Assembly (NCBI RefSeq): GCF_003597395.2
Contig: NC_133770.1
Location: 97,919,753 to 97,983,752, forward strand
Source of the DNA: Chelonoidis abingdonii
Taxonomy: Eukaryota > Chordata > Testudines > Testudinidae
Direction: 5' to 3'
DNA: 64,000 nucleotides
Shown: piece after piece, positions 60,543 to 64,000 of the stretch
Numbering within the stretch: the first letter of the stretch is position 1
How the letters are laid out: each line of letters begins with the position of its first letter
Translations under genes and position numbers: made by a program
The notes under the pieces: model-generated
What the model was told of the DNA's origin: nothing
What the model saw: only the letters and a program-made list of their open reading frames with translations
The model's database searches: none

Positions 60543-60834
60543 CAGGAGTCAGCAACCTTTCAGAAGTGGTGTGCCGAGTCTTCATTTATTCATTCTAATT
60601 AAGGTTTCGCATGCTGGTAATACATTCTAATATTTTTTAGAAGGTCTCTGTTGATAATATATAACTAAACTATTGTATGTAAAGTAAAGGTTTTTAAAAT
60701 GTTTAAGAAACTTCATTTAAAATTAAAATGCAGAGCCCCCAGGACCAGTGCCCAGGATGCAGGCAGTGTGAGTGCCGCTGAAAATCATCTTGCATGCTGC
60801 CTTCGGCACGTGTGCCATAGGTTGCCTACCCCTG
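60543..60834 (-). mobile_element. hAT MITE with perfect 8-bp target duplication
   Basis: Same family as 13858-14158, opposite orientation: begins CAGGAGTCAGCAACC and ends GGTTGCCTACCCCTG. The 8-bp site CTATAATA flanks both sides (60535-60542 and 60835-60842). Lies about 0.9 kb upstream of RALA exon 2. Confidence 0.92.
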
Positions 60835-61473
60835 CTATAATACATATGAGTTTCCTTGGTGTACACAGTTGGGTCCTAATCCTGCAACTGTCTGCATGGG
60901 CAGAATTCATTGAAGTCAGTGAGTTGCAGGGGGTCTACATGCATGTAACAAGATGTGGAATTGAGGCACGAATTGCAAATGTTAAGTACTTGGATGCATG
61001 GTAGTAGCATTTTGCATCATAAGAGTGCAAGTTGATTTGGTTCTAAACCAAAATATACTTTTAGCTCTTCCACCTTTTTTGCCACAACTATGCCATTTGA
61101 TGGTAAGGGGTTAAGTTGTATTCAGATCTGGGTTTTTTGTTTTCCATTCAAAGACTACACTAACTGCACTCTTAATTTACTAGGAGTATATTTTGACTAC
61201 TTACTGCTGAACTTGTAAATTCCCACAAACCTCTCACTTCCTTCCTTTGATGGAGTACAGCTTGTTTTCTTGTGTGATATTGACTTATGTTTTTGTCAGA
61301 AGAGAAATCTTGTTTAAAAGTATTGCTAGTTTTACAAACATACAAATGACTTACTGCATTCAAGAAAACATGCTGTACTCCACAAGCAGGTGACATATTT
61401 TAATATCTAACTCTTGGCTAGTTTGCACTGCTGTTTCATGGGAGAGGGCTTTCCTTGCTATTGATTTACCTTT

Positions 61474-61478
<5 letters not shown>

Positions 61479-61506
<28 letters not shown>
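61479..61506. repeat. A-homopolymer (28 bases)
   Basis: Uninterrupted A run about 200 bases before RALA exon 2; length is likely unstable. Confidence 0.95.
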
Positions 61507-61509
<3 letters not shown>

Positions 61510-61675
61510 CCAGCATCATTGTAGTGAAAATAGTAGGAACCAGATAGACATGCGGCACATACCCTACTTTCACTAAAAGAAAACCAAGGGTAACAACTGA
61601 AACAAATTCCTTGAATACATATGTCCCTGAAACTTTACTGGTAATCTGTTTAAACAGTACACAAGCACTAACTAA

Positions 61676-61939
<264 letters not shown>

Positions 61940-62689
61940 TAAGCTTATTGGTACGATCATTTAAAACTAGTTCTTGAAGAATTCCAAATAAACTAGCTTG
62001 AAGAATTGAAAGCTTTATTATATGAATTACCCATTAAGTTGAATATAAAAATGTTGTGGTGGTTTGGGATTTCTTGAACTCACACTTTCACTTGATTTAT
62101 AATCTCAAAAAAGGCAATAAATCACCAGTTTTTTTCAAATCCCCTGTCAATTAGGCCTCTTAGAGCTCACTGAGTAGTGACTACAAGGCTCAAATAAGGG
62201 AATACTAATGTTTGAGCTATATTCAAGTTTCTAAACTTCAAAAAACTTTGGTTATCCTATTTACCAAAACTGAAGTTTTAAGTTAGTTTTGACGATTTCA
62301 GCTTTAACAGTCTCTTCATTTACAAATTCTTGATCGTACTTGAGGGCATACTTTGAATGAGTAACTCTTAACCTAGTTTTTGTGCTGTTGGAGAAGCTAG
62401 TGTGCTTTTCTCCCTGTCTTCAGTAATCCTTTCCAAACTCTTTGTATAAACAACTATTGTATGTTCTAATGATATCCTCAGAACCCTGCAAATCTGCAGA
62501 TATCTGTGGATGCAGATTTTCTACCTGCACAGGGTTCTAGACAAGCTTTATCAAGGAGACTTGGTTCAGAAGGGATCTGCACCCTCTTGGAGGTGCTGCT
62601 CAACTTCTTTGAGAGAGATTAGTAATAGGATTCCTGTTCTCCCTTACCGCTTGTCAATGCAAAATACTATCATTGATTGGCTAAGTAGT

Positions 62690-63045
62690 CTAGGGGTACT
62701 TCTGTAGTGCACACCATTGGTGGCAGTGTAGGGTATGCATAGCTATACTCCACTGTGGATGCAGCTAGCTTTTCACTGAAGTGTGTAGCTACACGTTGGG
62801 GAAAGGCTTGGGAGGCAGGGGGACACTACACCGCTAAAAATAGCACTGTAGACAGGGGCAGCGCTGCTTGAGCATATAGAAAGCCACATAGGGTACATAC
62901 CCCAAGGATTCAGGCATGTGTTCATTGCCTAAGCAGTGCCTCTTGGTCTATATTGCTTTTTATGTTCATGCTAAAGGGAAGTGCAGTGTATGTATTCTAA
63001 ATGCCACCATAAGGAGTCTACAGTGTAGACATACCCTTAAGTGAC
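62690..63045. mobile_element. Palindromic MITE in RALA intron 2
   Basis: Starts CTAGGGGTACTTCTGTAGTG and ends CTACAGTGTAGACATACCC, inverted in sense, with recurring TAGTGTAG/CTACACTG-type words. Superfamily unresolved. Confidence 0.5.
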
Positions 63046-63396
63046 TTGAGTAATTGTAAGAAATAAACCAATATTCCAACTCTGGTCAAAATCAGCTTGA
63101 CATTCTGACATTACCCAAGACAACAAAAATATGTTACTGATACTCTAGAATACTGTAGAAACTGAGACAAGAGGCCCTAAATCGTGTGAATTTTTGTTTT
63201 TGGGTAATAGCAGGAAGTGAAAACCTCTAGTTCCCATACAGCTCACAAGAGCATCTTATTTTGCTGACATAAGATGGGCTTGACTTAATTTTGTCAAGTC
63301 TTCATATGACTGTAATATAGGTACTCTTCTGGCCTGAATAAATGAACTATGTAGTTTTTACAGACCCAGAAAGACTTCATCATGTATTTACATTAA

Positions 63397-63693
<297 letters not shown>

Positions 63694-64000
63694 TAAACTG
63701 AGGAAATTACATATTTAAATATATTTTAGTGAGTTCATAAAATAAGGTCTTGATCACCTGTCAGATTCTTCTTATACAATAACTTTTATTGTAGTCTTTT
63801 GCTGCTTCATAGCTATGAAAGTTTGAACAGACTGCACCCTAGTGTATTGTCTTGACATCTCAAGACTTACAGCAGCCATGTGTGTTTTTCCTATGCTGAT
63901 CAGGTATTTTTGGCATGTCTTAAGATACTATGAAACAAATCTTTAGTACTACCGTCAGAGCAGGTACTTGTCAGGGTTCAAAAAACTGCCTTCCTATGTA

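Overview
The window is nuclear DNA of a vertebrate, most likely a cryptodiran turtle. It has AT-rich, intron-rich sequence, abundant CR1 LINE pieces, SINEs of the turtle tRNA-headed type (for example 52302-52432), a 5S-headed SINE, and many short hAT-type transposons with 8-bp target duplications. There are no bacterial-style operons, no CRISPR array and no functional tRNA or rRNA gene.

Two protein-coding genes are visible, arranged head to head. On the minus strand, from about 17.9 kb to beyond the left edge, eleven exons encode the N-terminal ~300 residues of a divergent paralogue of the Mediator subunit MED1. Every splice phase fits the next exon and no stop interrupts the chain. Resemblance to MED1 as I recall it is clear but only moderate, so I read this as a second MED1-like gene, not MED1 itself. 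Its large intron 2509-9379 holds a decayed Ty3/gypsy retroelement of Gmr1 type (integrase upstream of reverse transcriptase), followed by a CR1 that was itself split by an hAT element.

On the plus strand is RALA, a Ras-family GTPase. It has a CpG-island promoter and a non-coding first exon ending at 31529, an intron of about 30 kb, coding exon 2 (residues 1-38) at 61739-61852 and exon 3 (residues 39-107 and part of 108) at 63484-63692. The gene continues past the right edge.

Layout: 0-18 kb, MED1-like gene with nested repeats; 18-31 kb, the gap between the two start regions, with old SINEs (MIR, 5S-derived), an antisense CR1 relic and a palindromic transposon; 31-32 kb, RALA promoter island and exon 1; 32-61.7 kb, RALA intron 1, packed with a 4-kb antisense CR1 carrying three nested insertions, probable retroviral-type LTRs, a Penelope-like endonuclease relic, a second CR1, a fold-back hAT element and several MITEs; 61.7-64 kb, RALA exons 2 and 3.

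The two genes are not known to act in one pathway. They may share only the intergenic interval. All calls come from reading the sequence and from remembered family features; no database search was run.
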